Shown: positions 25,763 to 33,500 of the stretch, piece after piece
Layout: each line of letters begins with the position of its first letter
Numbering within the stretch: position 1 is the first letter of the stretch
Origin: JBFGFG01 sp041627475
GTDB lineage: Bacteria; Actinomycetota; Nitriliruptoria; Nitriliruptorales; Nitriliruptoraceae
NCBI GenBank assembly: GCA_041627475.1
Contig: JBFKQZ010000002.1
Location: 1-39,572, forward strand
Length of the DNA: 39,572 nt
Direction of reading: 5' to 3'
The notes under the pieces: model-generated
What the model was told of the DNA's origin: nothing
Seen by the model: only the letters and a program-made list of their open reading frames with translations
The model's database searches: none
Made by a program: the position numbers and the translations under genes

Positions 25763-26727
25763 GCGTCGCTCCGGACGGGCGCGTGGGTGCGGCGGGCGGC
25801 GCGGAGGCGCACGGCCGAGGCACGGGGGTTCTTCGCGATCTCCTCGTCCGACGCGCGTTCCGGGCGCCGGACGAGGAGATCGACGAGGGGGACGCGGCCA
25901 CAGGCGCACACCGGAAGGTCCGGCGGGCAGATGCACCCGTTCGCCGCGTCGGTGAAGGCCCGCTTGACGAGGCGGTCCTCCAGGCTGTGGTAGGACAGGA
26001 CGACGATGACGCCGTCCGGTCCCAGTCGGTCGATGGCGGTCGGCAGCGCACGCTCGAGTGCCTCGAGCTCGCCGTTGACCTCGATGCGCAGCGCCTGGAA
26101 CGTCCGCGTGGCCGGGTGGCCACCGGTCCGGCGCGTCGCCGCGGGGATCGCGTCCCGCACGATCCCGGCGAGCTCGGTGGTGCTGCGGATGGGACGGGCG
26201 GCGACGACGGCGCGTGCGATGCGACCGGCGAAGCGCTCCTCGCCGAGGACCCGCAGGACGCGGGCGAGCTCGGCCTCGTCGTAGCCGTTGACGACGTCGG
26301 CGGCGGTCCGCGGCGCGTCCGGCCCCATGCGCATGTCGAGGGGGCCCTCCTGGCGGTAGGAGAAGCCCCGGTCGGCCTCGTCGACGTGCATCGAGGAGAT
26401 GCCGAGGTCGAGCAGGATCGCGGCGACGGTGTCGACGCCAGCACTGTCGAGGACCTCGTCGAGGGCGTCGAAGCGGGCTTCGTACAGCTCGTAGGTGACG
26501 TTGTCGCCCAGCGCGTCGAGGACCGGTGCCGCGAGGCGGTGGGCACTGGGGTCGCGGTCGATGCCGACGAGGTGGGCGCTGCCGTGCCGCTCGGCGCGGG
26601 CCGTCAGCACCGCGGCGGCGTGCCCGCCGGCACCGAGGGTCGCGTCGAGGTAGACGCCCTGCGGCGCGCTCGCGAGCAGCTCGACGCAGCGGTCCCGCAG
26701 CACGGGGACGTGGGGCGGCGTGGTCAT
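25759..26727 (-). CDS. rsmH: 16S rRNA (cytosine-1402-N4)-methyltransferase
   Basis: 322 residues. HVPVLRDRCVELL at the N-terminus, the SAM-binding YLDATLGAGGHAAA, LLDLGISSMHVDEADRGFSY, TFQALRIEVNGELEALE and VLSYHSLEDRLVK are diagnostic of RsmH (MraW). It makes m4C1402 in the ribosomal P site, together with RsmI for the ribose methyl. The ATG start overlaps the mraZ stop (ATGA). A longer reading upstream covers mraZ in the wrong frame. Confidence 0.97.
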   Translation of the reverse strand: MTTPPHVPVLRDRCVELLASAPQGVYLDATLGAGGHAAAVLTARAERHGSAHLVGIDRDPSAHRLAAPVLDALGDNVTYELYEARFDALDEVLDSAGVDTVAAILLDLGISSMHVDEADRGFSYRQEGPLDMRMGPDAPRTAADVVNGYDEAELARVLRVLGEERFAGRIARAVVAARPIRSTTELAGIVRDAIPAATRRTGGHPATRTFQALRIEVNGELEALERALPTAIDRLGPDGVIVVLSYHSLEDRLVKRAFTDAANGCICPPDLPVCACGRVPLVDLLVRRPERASDEEIAKNPRASAVRLRAARRTHAPVRSDA

Positions 26728-27137
26728 GCGCCACCCCCGTCGGCGAAGCGGTCGGCCGCACCCTCCTGGTAGGCCTCCCAGGCGTCGCGGTCCCAGATCT
26801 GGATGCTGCGCACCGCGCCGTTCACGGTGAGGTCGCGGTCGAGGCGCGCGTAGTCGCGCAGCGCCTGCGGGATCGTCACACGCCCCTGGCCGTCGGGCAC
26901 CTGCTCGAAGGCCTTCGCCGAGAACATGCGCAGGTCGGAGAGCGGGACGTCGCCGGCCTCGACCTTGTCCTGCAGCGCCAGCACCTGCCGCTCGAACTCG
27001 GCGATCGGGAAGACGTCGATGCAGCGGTCCTTGGCGACGGTCAGCACCACGCCCCCGCTGAGCTTGTCGCGGAAGCGAGCAGGGAGGATGACCCTCCCCT
27101 TGTCGTCCAGCGTGTGCTGGTGCTCGCCCAGGAACAC
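26724..27137 (-). CDS. mraZ: Transcriptional regulator MraZ
   Basis: 137 residues. Two AbrB-like halves, each with the D-x-x-GR motif: HTLDDKGRVILPARFRDKL and VPDGQGRVTIPQALRDYARL. MraZ binds repeated short boxes upstream of its own operon and represses or tunes the dcw cluster in Escherichia coli and other bacteria. GTG at 27137 is chosen because the protein then begins FLGEHQHTLDDKGR as in the family and keeps the usual length; reading further upstream would translate across the operator array and promoter. Five phased GTGG boxes lie 28-71 bases upstream. Confidence 0.94.
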   Translation of the reverse strand: MFLGEHQHTLDDKGRVILPARFRDKLSGGVVLTVAKDRCIDVFPIAEFERQVLALQDKVEAGDVPLSDLRMFSAKAFEQVPDGQGRVTIPQALRDYARLDRDLTVNGAVRSIQIWDRDAWEAYQEGAADRFADGGGA

Positions 27138-27162
27138 GTGCCCGTTGCCCTTCGTCGTCCGA

Positions 27163-27208
27163 CGCCACGTGTCGCCACGTAGCCCCACTGTCCTCCACTT
27201 CGCCCCAC
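27163..27208 (-). promoter_or_regulatory. MraZ-type operator: five GTGG boxes in 10-base phase
   Basis: On the minus strand GTGG begins at 27208, 27198, 27188, 27178 and 27168, exactly 10 bases apart; on the plus strand these are CCAC at 27165, 27175, 27185, 27195 and 27205. The boxes read GTGGGGCGAA, GTGGAGGACA, GTGGGGCTAC, GTGGCGACAC and GTGGCG. Known MraZ sites are short G-rich boxes repeated at a 10-base interval, so one face of the helix is presented to the ring-shaped protein. The first box overlaps the end of the -10 element, fitting repression. A further GTGG lies at 27229. Confidence 0.8.
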
Positions 27209-27235
27209 AGTACGGCAACGACCCTCCACGGACAA
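27207..27235 (-). promoter_or_regulatory. mraZ (dcw operon) promoter
   Basis: TTGTCC (27235-27230) and TACTGT (27212-27207) on the minus strand are separated by 17 bases. The predicted start is near 27200, giving a leader of about 63 bases that contains the GTGG operator. This is the best housekeeping-type promoter I see in the window. Confidence 0.65.
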
Positions 27236-27358
27236 GCGATTCGTGCAGATTCGCTCGACTTCCTCGATCGCTTCGAGCCGCCTGGCGCCGGGATGCCGGC
27301 GCGGTCGGGGATCGAGATGCAACGAGAACGCACGACCACCTCCCTGGCGATCGTCGCA

Positions 27359-27397
27359 GTGGGGCGATGTGGTGGACCGCGGTGGAGCGGGGTGGGG
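27359..27397 (+). promoter_or_regulatory. Second phased GTGG array, facing the zinc-ribbon gene
   Basis: On the plus strand GTGG occurs at 27359, 27369, 27372, 27382 and 27392: a 10-base pair, then, after a three-base shift, three more at 10-base spacing. The first unit GTGGGGCGAT differs by one base from the first mraZ box. A TAGGGT -10-like hexamer follows at 27408-27413, and the gene starts at 27439. The array would cover the -35 and upstream region. Confidence 0.5.
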
Positions 27398-27438
27398 CGC
27401 CGCGTCCTAGGGTCGGGCGCAGAGGGAGGAGGCGACCG

Positions 27439-27699
27439 ATGTCGACCTACACCTGCGACGGCTGCGGGACGGAGGCCAGGGGCGAACGCGTCGTGTTCAC
27501 CACCGAGGCGACCGACGAGACCGGCCTCGACGTGACCGTGACCAAGCGGTGGACGACGTGCCCCACGTGTGCCGACGAGCTGTTCGCCACGATCGGTCGC
27601 AAGGCGCCCTGGGACGACGGTGACGCAACGGTCATGACGCTGCCGGACGACGACCACGTCGGCGCGCCGCTGGGTGGTGTCAGCGGGCCCATCGCCTGA
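27439..27699 (+). CDS. Small zinc-ribbon protein of unknown function
   Basis: 86 residues from ATG with GGAGG about nine bases upstream. CDGC (residues 6-9) and CPTC (about 41-44) make one treble-clef or ribbon-type zinc site; the remainder is acidic (WDDGDATVMTLPDDD) and ends GGVSGPIA. No catalytic motif is visible. It is divergent from mraZ, and the shared 300-base region has phased GTGG boxes on both sides, suggesting shared control. Function unknown. Confidence 0.75.
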   Translation: MSTYTCDGCGTEARGERVVFTTEATDETGLDVTVTKRWTTCPTCADELFATIGRKAPWDDGDATVMTLPDDDHVGAPLGGVSGPIA

Positions 27700-27769
27700 C
27701 CGATCGCCGACGGCGACCCCCGTCGTCGACGGTTAGTCTCCACGCGCACCAGCAGGGAGCGCACCCACC

Positions 27770-28738
27770 GTGTCGACCACCGCCCAGCCGACGATGGGCC
27801 TGACCGAGGTCGGTCGTCTCGCGACGTCCGTCGAGACCAACGTCCTGGAGGTGGTCGAGGGCAAGGCCGACGTGGTCCGGCTGACGCTGGTCGCGCTGCT
27901 CGCCGAGGGACACCTGCTGATCGAGGACGTGCCGGGCGTGGGGAAGACGCTGCTCGCCAAGGCGCTGGCCCGCTCGATCGACTGCACGGTGTCGCGCATC
28001 CAGTTCACCCCGGACCTGCTGCCGTCCGACGTCACCGGTGTGACCGTCTACTCCCCCGACTCCGGGCAGTTCCGGTTCAAGCCGGGACCGGTCTTCAGCA
28101 ACATCGTCCTCGGGGACGAGATCAACCGAGCCGGGCCGAAGACCCAGTCCGCGCTGCTGGAGGCCATGGAGGAGCGGACCGTCACCATCGACGGCCAGAC
28201 CCACGTGCTGTCGGCGCCCTTCCTCGTGGTCGCGACCCAGAACCCCATCGAGCTCGAGGGCACCTACCCGCTGCCGGAGGCCCAGCGCGACCGCTTCATG
28301 ATGCGCCTGTCGATCGGCTACCCCGACGTCGAGGCCGAGCTGGACGTGCTGCGCACGCACGGCAAGGGCGACCCGCTGAGCTCGTTGACGCCGGTGACCG
28401 ACGCCGAGCACATCGCCCAGGCCGCCGTCGCCGTCCGCTCCGTCCACGTCGCCCCGTCGGTCGAGCGCTACATCGTCGCGGTGTGCCGAGCGACACGCTC
28501 GCACCCGGAGGTGGAGCTCGGCGCCTCCCCGCGTGCGTCGCTCGCCCTGCTCCGCGCCTGCCGGGCGTGGGCCGCGCTGGAGCGCCGCGACTACGTGGTC
28601 CCCGACGACATCAAGGTCCTCGGGCGACACGTCCTGCCGCACCGGCTGATCCTGCGTCCCGACGCCCAGCTCGCCGACCGCGATCCGCTGAACGTCGTCG
28701 AGGAGGTCCTCGACGGCGTCCCGGCGCCGACGGAGTGA
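27770..28738 (+). CDS. MoxR-type AAA+ ATPase
   Basis: 322 residues. Walker A DVPGVGKT (53-60), Walker B NIVLGDEINRA (111-121), sensor ATQNPIELEGTYPLPEAQRDRF, and a C-terminal lid domain. MoxR ATPases work as chaperone-like partners of neighbouring DUF58 or VWA proteins. The start is GTG with AGGGAG ten bases upstream, and TAGTCT at 27734-27739 may be a -10 element. It is the first gene of a three-gene operon with DUF58 and transglutaminase proteins; this triad is widespread, but its substrate is not known. Confidence 0.93.
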   Translation: MSTTAQPTMGLTEVGRLATSVETNVLEVVEGKADVVRLTLVALLAEGHLLIEDVPGVGKTLLAKALARSIDCTVSRIQFTPDLLPSDVTGVTVYSPDSGQFRFKPGPVFSNIVLGDEINRAGPKTQSALLEAMEERTVTIDGQTHVLSAPFLVVATQNPIELEGTYPLPEAQRDRFMMRLSIGYPDVEAELDVLRTHGKGDPLSSLTPVTDAEHIAQAAVAVRSVHVAPSVERYIVAVCRATRSHPEVELGASPRASLALLRACRAWAALERRDYVVPDDIKVLGRHVLPHRLILRPDAQLADRDPLNVVEEVLDGVPAPTE

Positions 28739-30003
28739 CCCTGCTCGAGCGTCTGCCACCAGCCCTGCGGGTGCTGACGCCCCGCGGGGTCGGCCTCCTC
28801 GTGACCGCGGCCGTCTGCTGGGGCGGCGGTCGCCTGCTCGGCGTCACGCCGCTCTGGGTCGCGGCCGTCACCGCGCTCGCGATCGTGCTGTTCGGCTGGT
28901 GCTGGGTCCTGCTGTCCTCGGCGACGCTGCAGACGTCCCGCCGCATCGCTCCCGGCCGACTGTTCCACGAGGCCCGCGCGGGCGTGGAGCTGACGATCCG
29001 CAACTCGGGTCGGCTCTCGACGACACTGCTGGGCGTGCGCGACGTCGTGCCGGAGGTCCTGCCCGCCTCCCCCGGCTTCGTGCTGGCACCGCTGCGTCCC
29101 GGCGGCGCGGCACGGCTGCGCTACGAGGTCGTCGGGGCCCAGCGCGGCGTCCACGAGCTCGGCCCCGTCGAGGTGGCGCTGCGCGACCCGTTCGGCGTCG
29201 CGCGGCGCCGCCAGCTGCTCGGCGGCACCGACCGGCTGGTCGTCTACCCGCCGGTCCACCGGCTCGCGGTCGGCCTGCCGCTCCGGGGCCTGACGGGCAC
29301 CGGCGGGGCGTCGCGGCCGCGGCCCGGCGCGACCGGCGACGAGCTGGCGACCGTGCGCGAGTACGTCCAGGGCGACGACCTGCGCAAGGTGCACTGGGGC
29401 ACGACCGCGCACCGCGGGCAGCTGATGGTGCGCCAGGACGAGTCCCCGCAGCGTCCCGACGCCACGCTCGTGCTCGACACCCGCGCCGGTGCACACCGTG
29501 GCACCGGGCCGGGCCACTCGCTGGAGACCGCCGCGTCCGCTGCGGCGTCCGTCTGCTACCACGTCGCCGAGCGTGGTTTCGACGCCGCGCTGGTGACCGG
29601 GTCGCTCCGTGCACGACCACGACCGCTGCCGTGGGAGCAGACCCTCGAGCAGATCGCCCGCGTGGTGCCGAGCGAGGACACCGACCTCGCGACCGTCTGG
29701 CAGCAGCTGGCCACGACGACCGGCGGTGCTGGCCTGCTCGTGGCCGTCGTGTGCGTGCCCGACCCGGCGCTCCTGCGGGCGATGGTCCGCGCCGGTCGCG
29801 CCGCGTCGGTGCGGGTCGCCCTGCTCGTCGACGCCGAGGCCCACGGCCGCGGTCGCCGCGAGGGACCGGAACCCGGGCCCACCGCCCGTGCGTTGCAGTC
29901 GGCGGGGTGGCGTGTGACGGTGCTGGGTCCGGGGGCCGACATCGGCGCTCGGTGGCGGGAGCTCCTGGCCGGCGGCCGCCCGACGGTGGGGGCAGCGCGA
30001 TGA
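28735..30003 (+). CDS. DUF58 domain membrane protein
   Basis: 422 residues. Two closely spaced transmembrane segments (about 17-55: GVGLLVTAAVCWGGG and LWVAAVTALAIVLFGWCWVLL) precede the DUF58 region, with PGATGDELATVREYVQGDDLRKVHWGTTAHRG as the conserved core, followed by a VWA-like half (ATLVLDTRAG). The GTG start overlaps the MoxR stop (GTGA). DUF58 proteins are usually encoded with a MoxR ATPase and a transglutaminase, as here. Confidence 0.92.
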   Translation: MTLLERLPPALRVLTPRGVGLLVTAAVCWGGGRLLGVTPLWVAAVTALAIVLFGWCWVLLSSATLQTSRRIAPGRLFHEARAGVELTIRNSGRLSTTLLGVRDVVPEVLPASPGFVLAPLRPGGAARLRYEVVGAQRGVHELGPVEVALRDPFGVARRRQLLGGTDRLVVYPPVHRLAVGLPLRGLTGTGGASRPRPGATGDELATVREYVQGDDLRKVHWGTTAHRGQLMVRQDESPQRPDATLVLDTRAGAHRGTGPGHSLETAASAAASVCYHVAERGFDAALVTGSLRARPRPLPWEQTLEQIARVVPSEDTDLATVWQQLATTTGGAGLLVAVVCVPDPALLRAMVRAGRAASVRVALLVDAEAHGRGRREGPEPGPTARALQSAGWRVTVLGPGADIGARWRELLAGGRPTVGAAR

Positions 30004-32321
30004 CGAGCACGGCACGGCGCGAACTGGCGGTCGCCGTCCTGGTGCTGCTCGCGGTCCTGGGTGCCAGCTACGCACTGACCCGGGTCTTCCTCGAGCCGAC
30101 GTGGGTGCGACCGACGGTCGCCGCGGCGACGCTGGCCGTGGTGACCGCCGCGGGTGCCCGCCGGGCGGGCCTGCCCGCGCTGGGCTCGCTGCTGCTGTCC
30201 GGCGTCGGCCTCGTCGTCTTCGTCTACGTCGTGCACCTCCCGGCAGGGCCGTTGATCCCGGGCCGGGCCGAGTTCACGGCCGGACGACAGCTGTTCGACG
30301 ACGCGCTCGTCGCGCTGCGTGACCAGCCCGCGCCGACCGACCCGCTCCCAGAGCTCGTGTTCCTGGTCACGCTCGCCACCTGGGTCGTGGCGTTCACGAC
30401 GCACGAGCTGACCGTGCGGCTGCGTCGCCCCGGGATCGCCCTGATCGCCGCCGCGGCCCTGTGGGTCGTCCCCCTCGCCATGCCGCAGCCGACGCAGCCC
30501 GGCGCGCTCGTGGCCGTCCCGTTCCTGCTCGGTGCCGCGCTGCTCCTGCTGCTCGAGTCCGACGCCGACCTGGCCGGGTGGGCGCGGGAGCGCATCGCGC
30601 CCCGCATCACCGCGGCCGGCACGTCGATGGCGGTCCTCGCTGTGGCCCTCGGGGCCTTCGCCCCGTGGCTGCTGCCCGGCTACGGCCAGCCGGCCGTCCT
30701 CGACCTCGGCGGTGCCGGCGACCCGCGCGGCTACCAGCCGATCGTCGACATCGGCGACCGGCTGACCCTGCCCGTCGACCGCACCGTGCTGCGGGTCGCG
30801 GCGGACCGCCGCGTCTACCTGCGCCTCGCGGCGCTCGACACGTTCGACGCCAACACCTGGCGGCTCGGGCCGCCGGGGAGCAGCTCCTTCGTCCCCGACC
30901 AGTCCGAGCTGTACGCCGGGGACCGCGAGCTGCCGTTCGAGACCGCGATCGCCACGGCCGACACCACCGTCGTGGACGTCGAGGTCGTGGACCTCGAGAA
31001 CATCTACGTGCCGGTCCCCTACCAGCCGGTGCAGGTCACCGGCGACGCCGCCGACGACATGGTCTGGTCACGCATCGGCGGCTTCCTCGCGACGGGGCAG
31101 CTGAGCGAGAACGAGCTCGGCGGCACCCTGCGCACCGGGGTCGTCCCGGGGCTGCGCTACCAGGTCGTGTCGGCGATCCCGGACCCGACGATCGCCGAGC
31201 TGCGGGCCGCCGAGCCCGACCCGGCCGAGGTCGCACCGTGGCTGGAGCTGCCCGGCGGTCCGGACCGCTGGGCCCGGTACGCCGACCAGGCCCAGGAGGT
31301 CTTCGACGCGACCGGTGCCCAGTCGACCGTCGACCGCGCCCTGGCGCTGCAGTACTGGTTCACGACGTCGGGCGGCTTCGAGTACGCCCTCGACGGCATC
31401 GACCCGCTCCGCGGCCCCAACCCGCTGGAGGCGTTCGTCTTCGACACCCGTCGCGGCTACTGCGAGTACTTCTCCACGGCGATGGCCGTCATGCTGCGTG
31501 CGTCCGGCATACCGGCCCGCGTCGCAGTCGGCTTCCTCCCCGGTGACCTCGTGGTCCCGCCGGACCCCGAGGGCGGCGAGGACCGCGGGGTGTACGAGGT
31601 GTCGACCAGCGACGCGCACGCATGGGTCGAGGTGCTGTTCCCCGGACAGGGGTGGATCAAGTTCGACCCCACGCCCCGCACCGACGGCGCGACCCTCGCC
31701 CCGGACGAGGAGAACCTCGACCCCGAGCTGCTGCCGCAGGAGATCGAGGACCTGCTCGCCAACCCGCCGCCCGACTCGCAGCCGGTCCCCGACACACCGG
31801 ACCTGCCCGACCCGACGCTGCCCGACCCCTCGACGACGGGCCCCGACGGTGCCGACGCCGGCGCCGGCTGGGTGCGGTGGGTCGCAGGTCTGCTCGCACT
31901 CGGGGCCGTCGGCGGGATCACGGCAGCGCTGCGCCGCCGCGAGCCACCCCAGCGGACGGGCCGAGCCGCGGCCCTCCACGCCCAGCGCCGCGTGCTGCGC
32001 GAGGCCGCCCGTCTCGGCGTCGGGCGTCGCGACAGCGAGACGACGACCGAGGTGCTCCACCGGCTCGCGACGGAGGACCGCTGCGACCCGACCGCGGCGG
32101 CCGCACTGGCGGCGCTCGGGCAGCAGGCAGCGTTCGCCCCGCTCGGCGCCACGGTCGACGGCCGCCGCGCCGAGCAGCTGGCGGACCAGCTCGTCGACCA
32201 GCTCGACGCATCCGCGGAGCGCGGTGCGCGGCTGCTGGCGCCCGTCCGCGTCCCGGCGGAGTTCCTCGCCGACCGCACACGTGCCGTCGTCGACCAGGTG
32301 CGCGAGCGCACCCGACCCTGA
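30000..32321 (+). CDS. TgpA-like transmembrane transglutaminase
   Basis: 773 residues. Six or so transmembrane helices (to about residue 225), then a large extracytoplasmic part with a transglutaminase-like domain. The catalytic triad is Cys488 (RRGYCEYFSTAMAVMLR), His540 (SDAHAWVEV) and Asp556 (IKFDPTP). A proline/aspartate-rich segment (about 575-620) leads to one more transmembrane helix (about 624-642) and a cytoplasmic DUF4129-like helical tail. The substrate of TgpA proteins is not established; crosslinking or proteolysis at the cell surface is inferred. The ATG start overlaps the DUF58 stop (ATGA). Confidence 0.92.
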   Translation: MTSTARRELAVAVLVLLAVLGASYALTRVFLEPTWVRPTVAAATLAVVTAAGARRAGLPALGSLLLSGVGLVVFVYVVHLPAGPLIPGRAEFTAGRQLFDDALVALRDQPAPTDPLPELVFLVTLATWVVAFTTHELTVRLRRPGIALIAAAALWVVPLAMPQPTQPGALVAVPFLLGAALLLLLESDADLAGWARERIAPRITAAGTSMAVLAVALGAFAPWLLPGYGQPAVLDLGGAGDPRGYQPIVDIGDRLTLPVDRTVLRVAADRRVYLRLAALDTFDANTWRLGPPGSSSFVPDQSELYAGDRELPFETAIATADTTVVDVEVVDLENIYVPVPYQPVQVTGDAADDMVWSRIGGFLATGQLSENELGGTLRTGVVPGLRYQVVSAIPDPTIAELRAAEPDPAEVAPWLELPGGPDRWARYADQAQEVFDATGAQSTVDRALALQYWFTTSGGFEYALDGIDPLRGPNPLEAFVFDTRRGYCEYFSTAMAVMLRASGIPARVAVGFLPGDLVVPPDPEGGEDRGVYEVSTSDAHAWVEVLFPGQGWIKFDPTPRTDGATLAPDEENLDPELLPQEIEDLLANPPPDSQPVPDTPDLPDPTLPDPSTTGPDGADAGAGWVRWVAGLLALGAVGGITAALRRREPPQRTGRAAALHAQRRVLREAARLGVGRRDSETTTEVLHRLATEDRCDPTAAAALAALGQQAAFAPLGATVDGRRAEQLADQLVDQLDASAERGARLLAPVRVPAEFLADRTRAVVDQVRERTRP

Positions 32322-32345
32322 CGAGCGACGTCAGGGGCTCGTCAG
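32316..32345. terminator. Bidirectional hairpin between convergent genes
   Basis: CTGACGAG (32318-32325) and CTCGTCAG (32338-32345) are perfect complements with a 12-base loop and cover the stop codons of both convergent genes. A second, mutually exclusive stem CCCTGAC (32316-32322) with GTCAGGG (32330-32336) overlaps it. No T-tract follows, so if it terminates it is not a classical intrinsic terminator. Confidence 0.5.
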
Positions 32346-32662
32346 TCCTCGCCCTCGCCGCGGGCCAGGATCGAGCGCACGCGCTGCGACAGGTCCCCGT
32401 CGACGCCCTGCAGCTCGTTGGCACCGAGGACGACGCCCGCGAACATCAGGCCGAACCCGACGATGCCGAACCACTGGCTCACGACGAGCCCGAGGAGCAG
32501 CAGGAAGCCGAGTGCGAGCGCGGCGAACGCGATCCGCAGTCGTCGTCCCCGACGGCCCTCGACGGTGTTCCTGCGGGCCTTGGTGACGAACCGCGGATCC
32601 TCCTCGGTCAGGTGCTGCTCGATCTCGCTGAAGATCTTGCGCTCCTGCTCGGAGAGACCCAT
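32342..32662 (-). CDS. DUF3040 membrane protein
   Basis: 106 residues. MGLSEQERKIFSEIEQHLTEEDPRF is the typical DUF3040 opening, followed by a basic stretch (RRNTVEGRRGRRLR) and two transmembrane segments (IAFAALALGFLLLLGLVV and GIVGFGLMFAGVVLGA). Genes of this family are common near the dcw cluster in actinomycetes; the role is unknown. ATG at 32662 chosen as the conserved start. TATACT at 32716-32711 could be a -10 element, without a clear -35. Confidence 0.87.
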   Translation of the reverse strand: MGLSEQERKIFSEIEQHLTEEDPRFVTKARRNTVEGRRGRRLRIAFAALALGFLLLLGLVVSQWFGIVGFGLMFAGVVLGANELQGVDGDLSQRVRSILARGEGED

Positions 32663-32832
32663 CGTCGCATCGCTCCCGGCACTCGGTGCTGGTGTCTTCC
32701 ACCGCTGACGAGTATACGAAGGTGGTCGGTCCGCGCACCGGCGAAGGGGCATGGTCCGGACGGTGCGCTGCAGCCGCACGAGCCGGGCCCCTCGCCGCTC
32801 AAGTGCACGCGCTCCTGGCCGACGGGCGCGAC

Positions 32833-33297
32833 ATGGACAGGTCCCCTCCACCGCCCCAGGTCCTCCGCCGTCTCGCCGAGACGCTGTGGGAGGAGCGGCT
32901 CGTCGTGGAGCAGCTCCTCTATCGGCTCACGAGCTCTCGTCTGCTGCTCGAGCACGACGAGCACCGCTTCGTGACCCGCGCCATGGACGAGGTCCAGGTG
33001 GAGGTCGACCGGCTCCGTGAGATCGAGCTGCTGCGCAGCTGCACGGTGCAGGAGCTCGCCGGGTCCCTCGGCGTACCGGAGGACGAGCTGTCGCTCGACA
33101 CCCTCGTGGCGAGCACCGACGGTCCGTGGCCGCGCGTCTTCGACAACCTCCGCAGCGCGTTCGCCGACCTCGCCGACGAGATCGACGCGGCGGTCAGCGC
33201 CAACCGGCAGCTCGCCAGCAAGGGCCTGCTGCGGGTGCGCGAGGAGATCACGACGATGGTCGGCGCCCGACCACCGCTACCGCTCGAGGCAGTCTGA
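32833..33297 (+). CDS. FlgN-like flagellar chaperone (probable)
   Basis: 154 residues, almost entirely helical: LAETLWEERLVVEQLLYRL, then RAMDEVQVEVDRLREIELLRSC, then ADEIDAAVSANRQLASKGLLRVREEI. This three-helix layout, with paired Glu/Leu positions and the closing ANRQLASKGL segment, fits FlgN, the export chaperone of hook-associated proteins FlgK and FlgL. The identification rests on pattern and on the sigma-28-like gene two genes downstream, not on a specific motif. ATG at 32833 has a weak ribosome binding site; an in-frame GTG lies at 32803. Confidence 0.6.
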   Translation: MDRSPPPPQVLRRLAETLWEERLVVEQLLYRLTSSRLLLEHDEHRFVTRAMDEVQVEVDRLREIELLRSCTVQELAGSLGVPEDELSLDTLVASTDGPWPRVFDNLRSAFADLADEIDAAVSANRQLASKGLLRVREEITTMVGARPPLPLEAV

Positions 33298-33500
33298 TGG
33301 CAGCCGCCCCTGACCGTGGCCCGACCACGACGCCGCCGGGCGACCCGCACGTGGACGGCACCGGCGAGATGCCGGCCGCGGTCGACCTCGACCGGCTCGA
33401 GACCATCCTCGAACGCCAGGTCGAGGAGGTCGCCTACGAGTCCACGTTGCGGACCACGACCGACGTGCTGCCCGGGACGCTGCGGAAGTTCCTCGCCTGA
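33297..33500 (+). CDS. Small protein of unknown function in flagellar-type operon
   Basis: 67 residues, start ATG sharing its A with the stop of the FlgN-like gene (TGATG), so probably cotranslated. The first 25 residues are Pro/Thr/Gly-rich and disordered; VDLDRLETILERQVEEVAYESTLRTTTDVLPGTLRKFLA forms a helix and a short tail. It does not show the FlgM pattern, but a small protein just upstream of a sigma-28-type gene could be an anti-sigma factor. Function unknown. Confidence 0.55.
   Translation: MAAAPDRGPTTTPPGDPHVDGTGEMPAAVDLDRLETILERQVEEVAYESTLRTTTDVLPGTLRKFLA

Noticed and set aside
27138..27218. Longer MraZ start
   Set aside because: It would translate across the phased operator boxes and promoter, and adds residues unlike MraZ.
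32686..32832. Extended N-terminus of the FlgN-like protein
   Set aside because: The extra residues are low-complexity and would use the divergent promoter region; the helical FlgN pattern begins after the ATG at 32833.
33297..33500. FlgM anti-sigma factor
   Set aside because: The small protein lacks the FlgM C-terminal helix pattern; it was left unnamed.
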